Shown piece by piece: positions 33,832 through 41,749 of a stretch of DNA of 64,000 bases. Location: NCBI RefSeq assembly GCF_009363615.1, contig NZ_CP045384.1, positions 1,114,501 through 1,178,500 on the forward strand, in the 5' to 3' direction. The notes beneath the pieces were generated by a model, which saw only the letters and a list, made by a program, of their open reading frames with translations, was not told the origin of the DNA and did not search any database. The translations under genes and the position numbers were made by a program. This stretch comes from Ruegeria sp. THAF33 (lineage in GTDB: Bacteria; Pseudomonadota; Alphaproteobacteria; Rhodobacterales; Rhodobacteraceae). Positions within the stretch are counted from its first letter, which is position 1; each line of letters opens with the position of its first letter.

Positions 33832-35046
33832 ATGCCAGATTCCCGTCTACCCGTCACCGTCCTGTCCGGATTCCTTGGCGCCGGCAAAACCACCCTGTTG
33901 AACCGGGTTTTGAACAACCGAGAAGGGCGGCGTGTTGCTGTGATCGTCAACGACATGTCGGAAGTGAACATCGACGCCGATCTGGTGCGCGCGGACACCG
34001 AACTCAGCCGAACGGACGAGACACTGGTTGAGATGTCCAACGGTTGCATCTGCTGCACGTTGCGTGACGACCTTCTCAATGAGGTGCGTCGCTTGGCCGC
34101 TGAGCGCCGGTTTGACTACCTGCTGATCGAGAGCACCGGCATATCCGAGCCGCTGCCGGTAGCGGCCACATTCGAATTCCGCGACGAGTTTGGCGACAGC
34201 TTGTCTGATGTTGCGCGGCTCGACACGATGGTGACAGTCGTGGATGCGGTGAACCTGCTCAAGGATTTCTCCAGCCACGATTTCCTGCGGGATCGCGGCG
34301 AAGTCATGGGCGATGAAGACGAACGCACGTTGGTGCATCTTCTGACTGACCAGATCGAATTTGCCGATGTGGTGATCCTCAACAAGGTCGCTGACGCGAC
34401 CGAAGGTCAGGTCGATGCTGCCCGCAAGATCATTCGCAGTCTGAACGCGGATGCCGAAATCATCGAGACGAACCATTCAGAGGTTGCCGCAGACAAGATC
34501 CTCGACACCGGGCTGTTCGATTTCGACAAGGCGCATGAGCATCCGATGTGGGCCAAGGAACTCTACGGCTTTGCAGACCACACGCCGGAGACCGAAGAGT
34601 ATGGGGTGACCTCCTACGTTTACCGTGCGCGCCAGCCCTTCATCCCGGAAAAGATTCTCGCGGTTCTGAATGGGGATATGCCCGGGGTGATTCGAGCGAA
34701 GGGTCATTTCTGGATCGCAACCCGCCCTGAATGGGTGGCCGAGTTCTCTCTGGCCGGCGCGTTGTCCAGCGTCAAACCTATCGGGACATGGTGGGCATCT
34801 GTCCCCCAAGAGCGTTGGCCAGACCACGCATCAGCGCGCGAGTACATGCAGCGGCATTGGGTTGAGCCTTGGGGAGACCGGCGGCAAGAGCTTGTGTTTA
34901 TTGGTTCTGGCGTTGATTGGCCTGCTCTCAAGGAAAAACTCGATGCCTGCCTCGTGCCATCGGTCATGGCTGCCGGACCAGATGCTTTGCCGCTGGACAT
35001 GCCAGACCCGTTTCCCGGCTGGCGGCGCGTTGAGGACGCGGCATGA
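33832..35046 (+). CDS. COG0523/CobW-family GTP-binding metallochaperone
   Basis: 404 residues. GGAGTTCAGAC precedes the ATG at 33832. Walker [15 protein letters not shown], the metal-binding CXCC as [13 protein letters not shown], then [19 protein letters not shown] and Walker-type [21 protein letters not shown]. The C-terminal CobW_C domain begins near [16 protein letters not shown]0523 proteins insert or allocate zinc, cobalt or iron; subgroups under zinc-limitation control (ZigA, ZinU) are established. Linkage to DUF1826 and a Nik-type importer favours a metal-scarcity role. It heads the nine-gene operon. Confidence 0.92.
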   Translation: MPDSRLPVTVLSGFLGAGKTTLLNRVLNNREGRRVAVIVNDMSEVNIDADLVRADTELSRTDETLVEMSNGCICCTLRDDLLNEVRRLAAERRFDYLLIESTGISEPLPVAATFEFRDEFGDSLSDVARLDTMVTVVDAVNLLKDFSSHDFLRDRGEVMGDEDERTLVHLLTDQIEFADVVILNKVADATEGQVDAARKIIRSLNADAEIIETNHSEVAADKILDTGLFDFDKAHEHPMWAKELYGFADHTPETEEYGVTSYVYRARQPFIPEKILAVLNGDMPGVIRAKGHFWIATRPEWVAEFSLAGALSSVKPIGTWWASVPQERWPDHASAREYMQRHWVEPWGDRRQELVFIGSGVDWPALKEKLDACLVPSVMAAGPDALPLDMPDPFPGWRRVEDAA

Positions 35047-35678
35047 GCTTCGTCCGCAAAACATTCAAAGGCGCAGCAGTCGGCGTTGCTGTTGCGGACG
35101 ACCCCGCGGGACTGCGCGCCTTTTTGCAGCCGGGATGCGCTGCGGCTATTTGGCGGCGAAACATGCCGAAAGATGTGCAGTCCTGGCTTGAATCCGTGCC
35201 CGAAGATGCCTTGCCGAATGGCCGCGTCATTCTCCCCAAGGGTGCCGTGGCCGAAACCGTTGGACATCTTTGCGATATGTCGGCCATGCCAAACGGAGGC
35301 GAACGTGCCTGGCTTGAGGCTGATATCGCGGAAATGGCGCGCATGTTCGCGGACCTGATGCAGACGGATTACCTGCGTCTGCGGCTGGACAGGATCCAAA
35401 CCAACGCGTGTCGCAGGTTCCACATCGACGCGGTTACCGCCCGCCTTGTGTGCACCTATCGTGGCACGGGAACCCAATATGGTGTTTCCACGGATGGCGC
35501 CGAACCAAAGCGTGTATTCACGGTACCAACAGGCGCGCCAATCCTCCTGCGAGGCACGCTCTGGCCTGCCGAACCGCCGTCAGGCCTTTTGCATCGTTCA
35601 CCGCCGATTGAAGGGACGGGCGAAACCCGTCTGGTGCTCGTTGTCGACCCAATTTTGGACCCGGACGAAGCTGAATGA
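35043..35678 (+). CDS. DUF1826 domain protein
   Basis: 211 residues, start overlapping the GTPase stop (ATGA). DUF1826 proteins have no proven function but are repeatedly found beside COG0523 GTPases in zinc-limitation gene sets. Visible conserved parts are [25 protein letters not shown], whose His, Asp and Arg recall a 2-oxoglutarate-oxygenase-like metal pocket, [12 protein letters not shown], and [22 protein letters not shown], with a late His and Arg pattern. A non-heme metal enzyme is therefore conceivable, but this is inference. No signal peptide or membrane segment is present. Confidence 0.82.
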   Translation: MSFVRKTFKGAAVGVAVADDPAGLRAFLQPGCAAAIWRRNMPKDVQSWLESVPEDALPNGRVILPKGAVAETVGHLCDMSAMPNGGERAWLEADIAEMARMFADLMQTDYLRLRLDRIQTNACRRFHIDAVTARLVCTYRGTGTQYGVSTDGAEPKRVFTVPTGAPILLRGTLWPAEPPSGLLHRSPPIEGTGETRLVLVVDPILDPDEAE

Positions 35679-35947
35679 AACGCAATCTCGGTCAATGCAG
35701 TCTGCGTCGCAGAAAGCGTGCAGGAGACCCGATGGATGCCTTTGACAGTTTGCCGCAACCCGTCCGACAATGGGTCGCACAAGCTGCTCTGCCATGGTCG
35801 CCCGCCTCGGTGCGCCGCATTTGGTCCAAGTCTCGGGCGCGGGGGCTGTCGGACGACGAGGCACTCGTTTCGCTTGCCCAAGCCGAAGCCCGCACACTTG
35901 CCCGTGATCGGCAATCCACCGTTTTCAAACTCAACTCCATGTCCTGA
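35675..35947 (+). CDS. DUF6525-type small basic protein
   Basis: 90 residues. The ATG overlaps the DUF1826 stop by three bases. The opening NLGQCSLRRRKRAGDPMDAFD and the Trp/Arg-rich core PVRQWVAQAALPWSPASVRRIWSKSRARG match a small family seen in Rhodobacterales, of unknown function. Helical and basic throughout, so nucleic acid or protein binding is possible. The inner ATG at 35733 is an alternative, but the N-terminal part is conserved in my recollection of the family. Confidence 0.7.
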   Translation: MKRNLGQCSLRRRKRAGDPMDAFDSLPQPVRQWVAQAALPWSPASVRRIWSKSRARGLSDDEALVSLAQAEARTLARDRQSTVFKLNSMS

Positions 35948-35958
35948 AGGAAACCCTT

Positions 35959-37482
35959 ATGTCTTTCTTTTCCCGGTTGGCGGTAGCAGGAGCTATTGCA
36001 CTCGGCACTACGCTGCCCGCAGCGGCCCAAGAGGGCGCTCTTACCATTTCCGTTGGCTTTGGTCCGACGGCCGAAGTGCCTGATCCGCGGGCCAGCTACA
36101 ATGGCTGGATGTCGAACCAGACCGGCGTGACTGAAACGCTCATGGGGATCGACTATGACATGAACCTCTATCCGCGTCTGGCGGAGAGTATTGAACAGGC
36201 GTCGCCAACGACGTGGCGTGTAACCCTGCGCGAAGGGCTGACCTTTCATGATGGTAGCCCGGTAACGGCACAGGCCGTCATTGATTCAATCGCTCCGATC
36301 TCAGATGAGGAGCACCCCGGCCACAATGCACGGGCTTCCAAACTGCTCGATCTTGCGGGTATGTCGATCGACGGCGACCGCGTCGTTGTTTTTGAAACCA
36401 ACAGCCCGAATGCCGCTTTCCCTTGGACTCTGTCCGAACCCGCGATTGCGGTTCTGGGTGAACCGTCCGATGCGTTTCCCATCAACGCTACGGGTCCCTA
36501 CGTGTTCAAGGAAGCGGTGCCGGAACAGCTCTATCGTGCCGAGGCAAACCTGAATTACTGGCAAGGGACGCCCGGCCTCGAAGAAGTCCGCGTCGTCGCT
36601 TCGGCGAACCCTGCCACTGCGGCCTTGGCATTTGAGGCGGGCGAGATTGACCTGGTGATCAACTACCCGGAAACCGACTTTGAACGCATCAAGGAAACGG
36701 GTGCGCAGGGTTTCTCAGCGCCCACGGCACGGCTCTACTTCTTCACAGTGAACGCCAAGAATGGCCCCATGGCAAACCCGCTCATTCGCCAAGCGGTTTC
36801 CTATGCGATCGACCGTCAGGGCATCGTCGACGCGGCCCTGTCTGGCGTTGGTGGTGTCCCGGCAGGCACTGTTTTTCCCGCGGGCAAAGGCTGGGCAGCA
36901 GATATCTCTGCACCCTATGATCCTGCAAAAGCCGAGGCGCTGCTGGCCCAGGCGGGAGCGGTGAAGGAAGGTGGGACCTGGATGCTGGACGGCACACCGC
37001 TGGAAATTGATATTGTCACCTACTCCTCGCGGGCCGCACTGCCGCCGACGGCGGAGTTGACGCAAGCCTTCCTTGCAACGATTGGCGTCAAGGCCAACAT
37101 AACCGTTGGCGAATGGGGAGCAAGCAATGATGCAATCGCGGCAGGTGACGCCGACCTTTTCCTGCAAGCCTGGGTGACAACGCCGCAGGGTGATCCGGGT
37201 GCCGTTCTGGAGACACTGTTGAAGTCTGATGGAAGTTCGAACTCCGGGCGCTTTGCGAATGCGCGTTTGGATGAGTTGCTTGATCTGGGGCGTCTGACGT
37301 TCGACCACGACGCACGCATGGCAATCTACGACGAGGTTCAGCACATCATTGCGTCCGAGGCCGCTTTGATTCCGGTGTTTCATGTCAGCCAGACCAATGT
37401 CGGTGTGCCGGGCCTGACCGGTTATCAGGTGCATCCCACCGAGACTTACTGGATCAATCATGAGACGAAACTGACCAAATGA
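35959..37482 (+). CDS. periplasmic substrate-binding protein, Nik/Opp (SBP family 5) type
   Basis: 507 residues. A signal peptide (SRLAVAGAIALGTTLPAAA) is followed by the family 5 fold: GVTETLMGIDYDMNLYPRLAESIE, WRVTLREGLTFHDGSPVTAQAVIDSI, the hinge region LIRQAVSYAIDRQGIVDAALSGVGGVPAG, and LAQAGAVKEGGTWMLDGTPLEIDIVT. Members carry peptides, nickel or metal-chelator complexes. The start lies 11 bases after the DUF6525-type stop and the stop overlaps the ATPase start. The ligand is unknown; the GTPase-led context favours a metal chelate over a peptide. Confidence 0.92.
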   Translation: MSFFSRLAVAGAIALGTTLPAAAQEGALTISVGFGPTAEVPDPRASYNGWMSNQTGVTETLMGIDYDMNLYPRLAESIEQASPTTWRVTLREGLTFHDGSPVTAQAVIDSIAPISDEEHPGHNARASKLLDLAGMSIDGDRVVVFETNSPNAAFPWTLSEPAIAVLGEPSDAFPINATGPYVFKEAVPEQLYRAEANLNYWQGTPGLEEVRVVASANPATAALAFEAGEIDLVINYPETDFERIKETGAQGFSAPTARLYFFTVNAKNGPMANPLIRQAVSYAIDRQGIVDAALSGVGGVPAGTVFPAGKGWAADISAPYDPAKAEALLAQAGAVKEGGTWMLDGTPLEIDIVTYSSRAALPPTAELTQAFLATIGVKANITVGEWGASNDAIAAGDADLFLQAWVTTPQGDPGAVLETLLKSDGSSNSGRFANARLDELLDLGRLTFDHDARMAIYDEVQHIIASEAALIPVFHVSQTNVGVPGLTGYQVHPTETYWINHETKLTK

Positions 37483-38162
37483 CGCTGAACGTGACCGGTC
37501 TGAGTGCGGCGCGCTCGGGTCGGACCATCCTTCACCCCACATCTCTGGAGATCCCACCTCGAAGCCGCATCGGCCTGGTCGGTGCGTCGGGCTCCGGCAA
37601 ATCCACTCTGGGCCATGTGCTGATCGACGACTTGCGCGCGCGAGGTTACAGCGTCGCTCATGTTCCACAAAGCGCGGATGAGGCGCTCGATCCGTTGCGA
37701 TCCGTGGCGTTTCACTGGCGCGAAGCGGAAATGGCACTTGGTCTCGCAACGGGCAGCACGGACCGGGTCGGGTTGTTCCAGGCGTTGAAGATCGAGGGCG
37801 GCGACATGCGCAAACGCCCTTGGGGCTGGAGCCGTGGGATGCAGCAACGTTTTGTCATTGCCATGGCGTTGATCGGCGCGCCTGATCTGATCGTGCTGGA
37901 CGAGCCGACATCCGCGCTCGATCCCGTGGTGGCAGCCACAACAATGGACCTTCTGAGCGTCACTCTGAATGACAGAAATACGGCGATGCTTCTGATTACG
38001 CACGATCTTGGCCTCGCAGCGCGCTGGGTAGATACGCTCATGGTAATGGACGCAGGGCGCTTGGTTGAGCGAGGTCGCACCGAAGACATTCTGGAAAACC
38101 CGCAGACTCAGGCGGCGAAGTCGCTTTCCGCACATCGCAGTTGGTTGGCGCTGCCATGTTGA
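37479..38162 (+). CDS. ABC importer ATPase (NikD/OppD-like, short)
   Basis: 227 residues, about 100 shorter than typical OppD because the C-terminal oligopeptide extension is missing. Walker A LVGASGSGKSTLG, Q-loop VAHVPQSADEALDPL, Walker B LIVLDEPTSALDP and switch His LLITHDLGLA are good. The signature motif is degenerate, WSRGMQQR in place of LSGGQ. In a two-ATPase importer one composite site can be weak, so this may be the less active subunit. The start overlaps the binding-protein stop (ATGA). Confidence 0.92.
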   Translation: MTLNVTGLSAARSGRTILHPTSLEIPPRSRIGLVGASGSGKSTLGHVLIDDLRARGYSVAHVPQSADEALDPLRSVAFHWREAEMALGLATGSTDRVGLFQALKIEGGDMRKRPWGWSRGMQQRFVIAMALIGAPDLIVLDEPTSALDPVVAATTMDLLSVTLNDRNTAMLLITHDLGLAARWVDTLMVMDAGRLVERGRTEDILENPQTQAAKSLSAHRSWLALPC

Positions 38163-38881
38163 CCGTGAGCAACCTCAAGGTGAAACGCGGGGCGCGTGTG
38201 ACACTACACGACATCTCGCTGTCCTTGCCTGCTGGCGAGACCCTTGCCGTTGTCGGCGAGAGCGGTGCTGGAAAATCCACTCTGATTGCAGCGATCCTCG
38301 GTCTTCTGAAACCCTCAGGCGGGCAGATTACCTGGAACGGCGCACCGACGCGCATGGTCCGTCCAGCCCTCGTCATGCAAGAGCCCCGCGCGGCTTTCAA
38401 TCCGGTGCTGAGCTTGCGCCAATCGATCATGGAACCGGTCGTCGCGCAGAATATCAAACTGGCGCAAGGGCGGCTGCAGCGACTTTGCGCCGAACTCGAT
38501 CTGCCATTGGAAATTCTGGATCGCCGTCCCGGACAAGTCTCGATCGGGCAGGCCCAACGCGCGGGCATCCTGCGCGCTTTGATCGCATCACCCCCACTGA
38601 TCCTGTTTGATGAACCGCTCTCCGCCTTGGATGCCGTTACACAGAAGCACACAGCGCGGCTGATATCCGATCTTCAAGGCGAAGAAGGCTTTGCTGCGCT
38701 GATTGTAACTCACGACCTCGGCTATGCCGTGGCCCATTCGGATCAGATCGCCGTTTTGAAAGCCGGGCGGATCGAGGAAATTGCGGATTCTGAAACATTT
38801 GCCTTGAACCCGCGATCAAAATACTGCCGCACCCTACGCGACGCTGCAATCGCACTTGGGGCACTCGAGGCCGTCGCATGA
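38156..38881 (+). CDS. ABC importer ATPase (NikE/OppF-like, short)
   Basis: 241 residues from the ATG at 38156, overlapping the first ATPase by seven bases. Walker A VVGESGAGKSTLIA, Q-loop LVMQEPRAAFNPVL, signature VSIGQAQRAG (Ile-Gly in place of the usual Gly-Gly), Walker B LILFDEPLSALDA, switch His LIVTHDLGYA. The pairing partner is the preceding gene. The C-terminal Cys-rich iron-sulfur or peptide-type extension of OppF is absent, as in nickel-type systems. Confidence 0.93.
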   Translation: MLTVSNLKVKRGARVTLHDISLSLPAGETLAVVGESGAGKSTLIAAILGLLKPSGGQITWNGAPTRMVRPALVMQEPRAAFNPVLSLRQSIMEPVVAQNIKLAQGRLQRLCAELDLPLEILDRRPGQVSIGQAQRAGILRALIASPPLILFDEPLSALDAVTQKHTARLISDLQGEEGFAALIVTHDLGYAVAHSDQIAVLKAGRIEEIADSETFALNPRSKYCRTLRDAAIALGALEAVA

Positions 38882-39816
38882 TCAAAGCCATCTGTGGACT
38901 TTTGCTGCGCGCGTTCGTTGTGCTGTCTGGCACCACCATCCTCACGTTTGTCTTGCTATGGAATGCGCCGGGCGATCCGGCACAAGCCATTGCCATGGCT
39001 CGGTTCGATGCGCTCCTGACCGATGAGGTCGTTGACCAGGTTCGTCAAGAAGTCGGCTTGGACAGGTCATTCTGGCAAGCCTTCTGGGCATGGCTTGGGC
39101 CACTGCTCACATTGGACCTCGGCTTTTCATCGGTCACCGGCCGTCCTGTCTGGCCCGATCTTGCGGCGGCGATCAGCCATACTTTTCCGCTGGCCTTCTC
39201 ATCACTGGCTGTCGGTCTCGCAGTGTCTATACCCTTGGCAATTCTGGCCACGAAACGTCCCGGCGGATTGATGGACAGGCTCGCCGTGGCGGCCGCCTCG
39301 CTCGGCAACGCGATCCCGGCCTATTGGCTGGGCCTGATCCTTATCCTGCTTTTCTCAGTAAAACTTGCTTGGCTACCCGCGCTTGGTGCAAGCACACCGG
39401 CTCACGCCATCCTGCCTGCGCTGACGCTTGGGCTGGGAGTTGCGGCATCGCTCACGCGGATCATTCGCTCCGGTATTCTTGAGGCGCGCGGCCAGCCTTT
39501 CCTTCCGGCGTTCAGAAGACGTGGGATTGTCGAAAAATCCATTGGAAGAGACCATGTCGCCCCCCACGCTGCGATACCCGTTGTCACTGTTTTTGGATTG
39601 GAACTGGCCTTCCTCCTCGAAGGGCTCGTCCTTGTTGAGGTAATCTTTGGCAGACCGGGCCTCGGCACGTTTCTTGTGCAAGCCATCCTTGCCCGAGACT
39701 TTGCCCATGTGCAGGCCGTTGTGGTCCTGACCGCGCTGGTGTTCGTCGCCGTCAACCTGGCCATCGACTTGACCTACCGCATCATTGATCCTCGGATCGG
39801 AGAGAGCGATGCGTAG
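38878..39816 (+). CDS. ABC importer permease (NikB/DppB-like)
   Basis: 312 residues with about six membrane helices. The N-terminal LLRAFVVLSGTTILTFVLLWNAPGDPAQAIA is typical of DppB/NikB permeases. The ATPase-coupling loop is present near SLTRIIRSGILEARGQPFLPAFRRRG and RHVAPHAAIPVVTVFGLELAFLLEGLVLVEVIFGRPGLG closes the family block. ATG overlaps the ATPase stop (ATGA). Works with the next gene as the heterodimeric channel. Confidence 0.94.
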   Translation: MIKAICGLLLRAFVVLSGTTILTFVLLWNAPGDPAQAIAMARFDALLTDEVVDQVRQEVGLDRSFWQAFWAWLGPLLTLDLGFSSVTGRPVWPDLAAAISHTFPLAFSSLAVGLAVSIPLAILATKRPGGLMDRLAVAAASLGNAIPAYWLGLILILLFSVKLAWLPALGASTPAHAILPALTLGLGVAASLTRIIRSGILEARGQPFLPAFRRRGIVEKSIGRDHVAPHAAIPVVTVFGLELAFLLEGLVLVEVIFGRPGLGTFLVQAILARDFAHVQAVVVLTALVFVAVNLAIDLTYRIIDPRIGESDA

Positions 39817-40603
39817 CGTTTGGGTGCTGGCGATCGTCTTTTTGCTGCTGGCCGGTCTTGGACCCGTGCTTGCGCCTTACGATCCAACGGCAATCAATAT
39901 CCCGAAACGTTTGTCACCGCCAAATTCCGATTTTCTGCTTGGGACCGACGCAATGGGTCGGGATATTCTGTCGCGTTTGCTGCACGGTGCGCGCTGGTCG
40001 CTGGGATTGGCCTTCCTGATCTCGGTCATCAGCCTTGTAATCGGCACCGCAATCGGGCTTGTCGCGGCTCTGGGCGGCAAACGTGCGGATTGGATGGTGA
40101 TGCGGACCACGGACACGTTTCTTGCCTTCCCGGAGCTTGTGGCGGCAATCGTTATTGCCGGGCTGATGGGCGCCGGGACCTGGAGCCTGATCTTTGCCCT
40201 GAGCGTCACCGGCTGGATGCGCTATGCCCGCGTCGCGCGCGGCATCGGCTTGTCGGTTCAAAGCCGTGGCTACGTCGTGCAGGCCCGCCTCGCCGCTCTG
40301 TCGGCCTGGTCTATAGCCCGCTGGCACTATCTGCCATTTCTGATCCCGTCCCTCACAGTCGTCTGGACCGGCATGTTCGCCCGCGCGATCCTCGGCATCT
40401 CGGCACTCGGCTTTTTGGGATTTGGAGTGCAACCGCCGAACCCGGAATGGGGCTCGATGCTGTTGGATGTGCGGGTTCACTTGCGCTCCACCCCCTTGCA
40501 GATGGTCTGGCCCGGACTTGCGGTTGTCCTCTGCGTCTTGGCGATCAACCTGACAGGCGACGCACTGCGTGACGCCTTGGCGGAACGGGACTACCCCAAG
40601 TGA
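39809..40603 (+). CDS. ABC importer permease (NikC/DppC-like)
   Basis: 264 residues from the ATG at 39809, which overlaps the previous gene and follows GGAGAGAGCG. Six helices. The DppC/NikC signature LLGTDAMGRDILSRLLHGARWSL is present, and the coupling loop contains WMRYARVARGIGLSVQSRGYVVQARLAA. FLGFGVQPPNPEWGSMLLD is the usual C-terminal block. Ends with an overlap onto the EamA start (GTGA). Confidence 0.95.
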   Translation: MRSVWVLAIVFLLLAGLGPVLAPYDPTAINIPKRLSPPNSDFLLGTDAMGRDILSRLLHGARWSLGLAFLISVISLVIGTAIGLVAALGGKRADWMVMRTTDTFLAFPELVAAIVIAGLMGAGTWSLIFALSVTGWMRYARVARGIGLSVQSRGYVVQARLAALSAWSIARWHYLPFLIPSLTVVWTGMFARAILGISALGFLGFGVQPPNPEWGSMLLDVRVHLRSTPLQMVWPGLAVVLCVLAINLTGDALRDALAERDYPK

Positions 40604-41502
40604 GAGATTATGACTTTCCAAGACTCGGGATCAGCCTGCGCATCCTGTCTGGGCTGCTCATGGCAGGCATGTTCGTCAGTGTGAAAGCCGTCAGCGCGGG
40701 TGTCCCGCTTGGGCAGATCGTATTTTTCCGCTCCTTTTTTGCCATTTTTCCGCTCGTAGTCTTCCTTTGGATTCGAGGGGAGTTTCCGAGTGGCCTCGCG
40801 ACCGAGCGGCCCGGCGCCCATTTTCTGAGGGCCGGTTTTGGCGCTCTTGCCTTGTTTGGATCCTTTGCTGCCGTCGCACGTTTAAACCTTGCAGAGGCCA
40901 TCCTGATCTCGCAACTCTCCCCGATCTTGATGGCGCTTGGAGCGGCAATCCTTCTGGCTGAGCGCCTGACCCGATGGCGCATCTGGGGCCTCGCGCTCGG
41001 ATTTGCAGGCATTGTCGTGCTCATCTGGCCTGAACTGACAACCTATTCCTGGGAGCGCGGTCGGCTGATGGGGTACTTCTTAGGGTTTGCCACAGCTGTC
41101 TTGACCGCCCTAGCTCTCATCATGGTACGCAGCCTCAACAAGACAGAAAGCCCCGGGGCCATCGCGTTCTATTTCGTTCTGGCGTCAATGATAGGCGGCA
41201 TCGCCACACTGCCTTGGGGTTGGGTCGTGCCCAACGGGCCGATACTTGGTTTCCTGATCTTGTCGGGTCTGTTCGGTGGTTTCGGCCACATCGCGATGAC
41301 ACTGGCATTTCGCTATGCCGAGGCATCGCGGCTTGCGCCCTTCGAGTACATCGCGCTGCTCTGGCCAATTCTCGCGGATGTTTTCATTTTCCGCCTGAGC
41401 CTTGCCACCAGCTTCCTACTTGCAGCGCCACTCATTTTGGCCGGAGCGGCGATCGCGGCGGCGGAAAAAGGTGGAGAGTCGCGCGGCAAGCATCTTTCCT
41501 AA
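40600..41502 (+). CDS. EamA/DMT-family exporter
   Basis: 300 residues from GTG, overlapping the permease stop. Ten membrane helices in two EamA repeats: first GLLMAGMFVSVKAVSAGVPLGQIVFFRSFFAIFPLVVF with LAEAILISQLSPILMALGAAILLAERLTRWRIWGLALGFAGIVVLIWPE, then the second ending FEYIALLWPILADVFIF. DMT members export amino acids, opines and small metabolites; in Pseudomonas an EamA protein (CntI) exports the metallophore pseudopaline. Position as the last gene of an import operon suggests export of a chelator whose metal complex is taken back, but no biosynthetic gene is here. Confidence 0.93.
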   Translation: MRDYDFPRLGISLRILSGLLMAGMFVSVKAVSAGVPLGQIVFFRSFFAIFPLVVFLWIRGEFPSGLATERPGAHFLRAGFGALALFGSFAAVARLNLAEAILISQLSPILMALGAAILLAERLTRWRIWGLALGFAGIVVLIWPELTTYSWERGRLMGYFLGFATAVLTALALIMVRSLNKTESPGAIAFYFVLASMIGGIATLPWGWVVPNGPILGFLILSGLFGGFGHIAMTLAFRYAEASRLAPFEYIALLWPILADVFIFRLSLATSFLLAAPLILAGAAIAAAEKGGESRGKHLS

Positions 41503-41529
41503 AGGCTATTCTTGAATGAGACCCTCAAT

Positions 41530-41645
41530 TTATCGGCAGCCGATCAATGTCCGCTTTGGCGAGGCTGCGCTGCCGCAAAGATGACTTTGGTGAAGGTCCG
41601 CAATGGGCCGTGTCAAACATCCAGACAAACTGACTTATCGGCAGC
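41530..41645. repeat. direct repeat in the gap after the EamA gene
   Basis: TTATCGGCAGC occurs at 41530-41540 and 41635-41645, each soon followed by TGTCCGC; AAGGTCCGCAATGGGCCGTG lies between them. The pattern resembles dispersed intergenic sequence I associate with Rhodobacterales, possibly old insertion-sequence debris. The 41503-41749 gap has no gene. Confidence 0.4.
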
Positions 41646-41749
41646 ATTGTCCGCGTAGCGGGCATTCAAGGTCCCCTTGGGCGCGACATTGCCGGGCATG
41701 GCAAGTTTTTTCCACAAGGCAGATGTCGCCACCCTCTGTTACGGGCGTC

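Noticed and set aside
33298..41502. Complete metallophore biosynthesis cluster
   Set aside because: No nicotianamine-synthase, opine-dehydrogenase, NRPS or TonB receptor gene is present; only uptake and export type genes.
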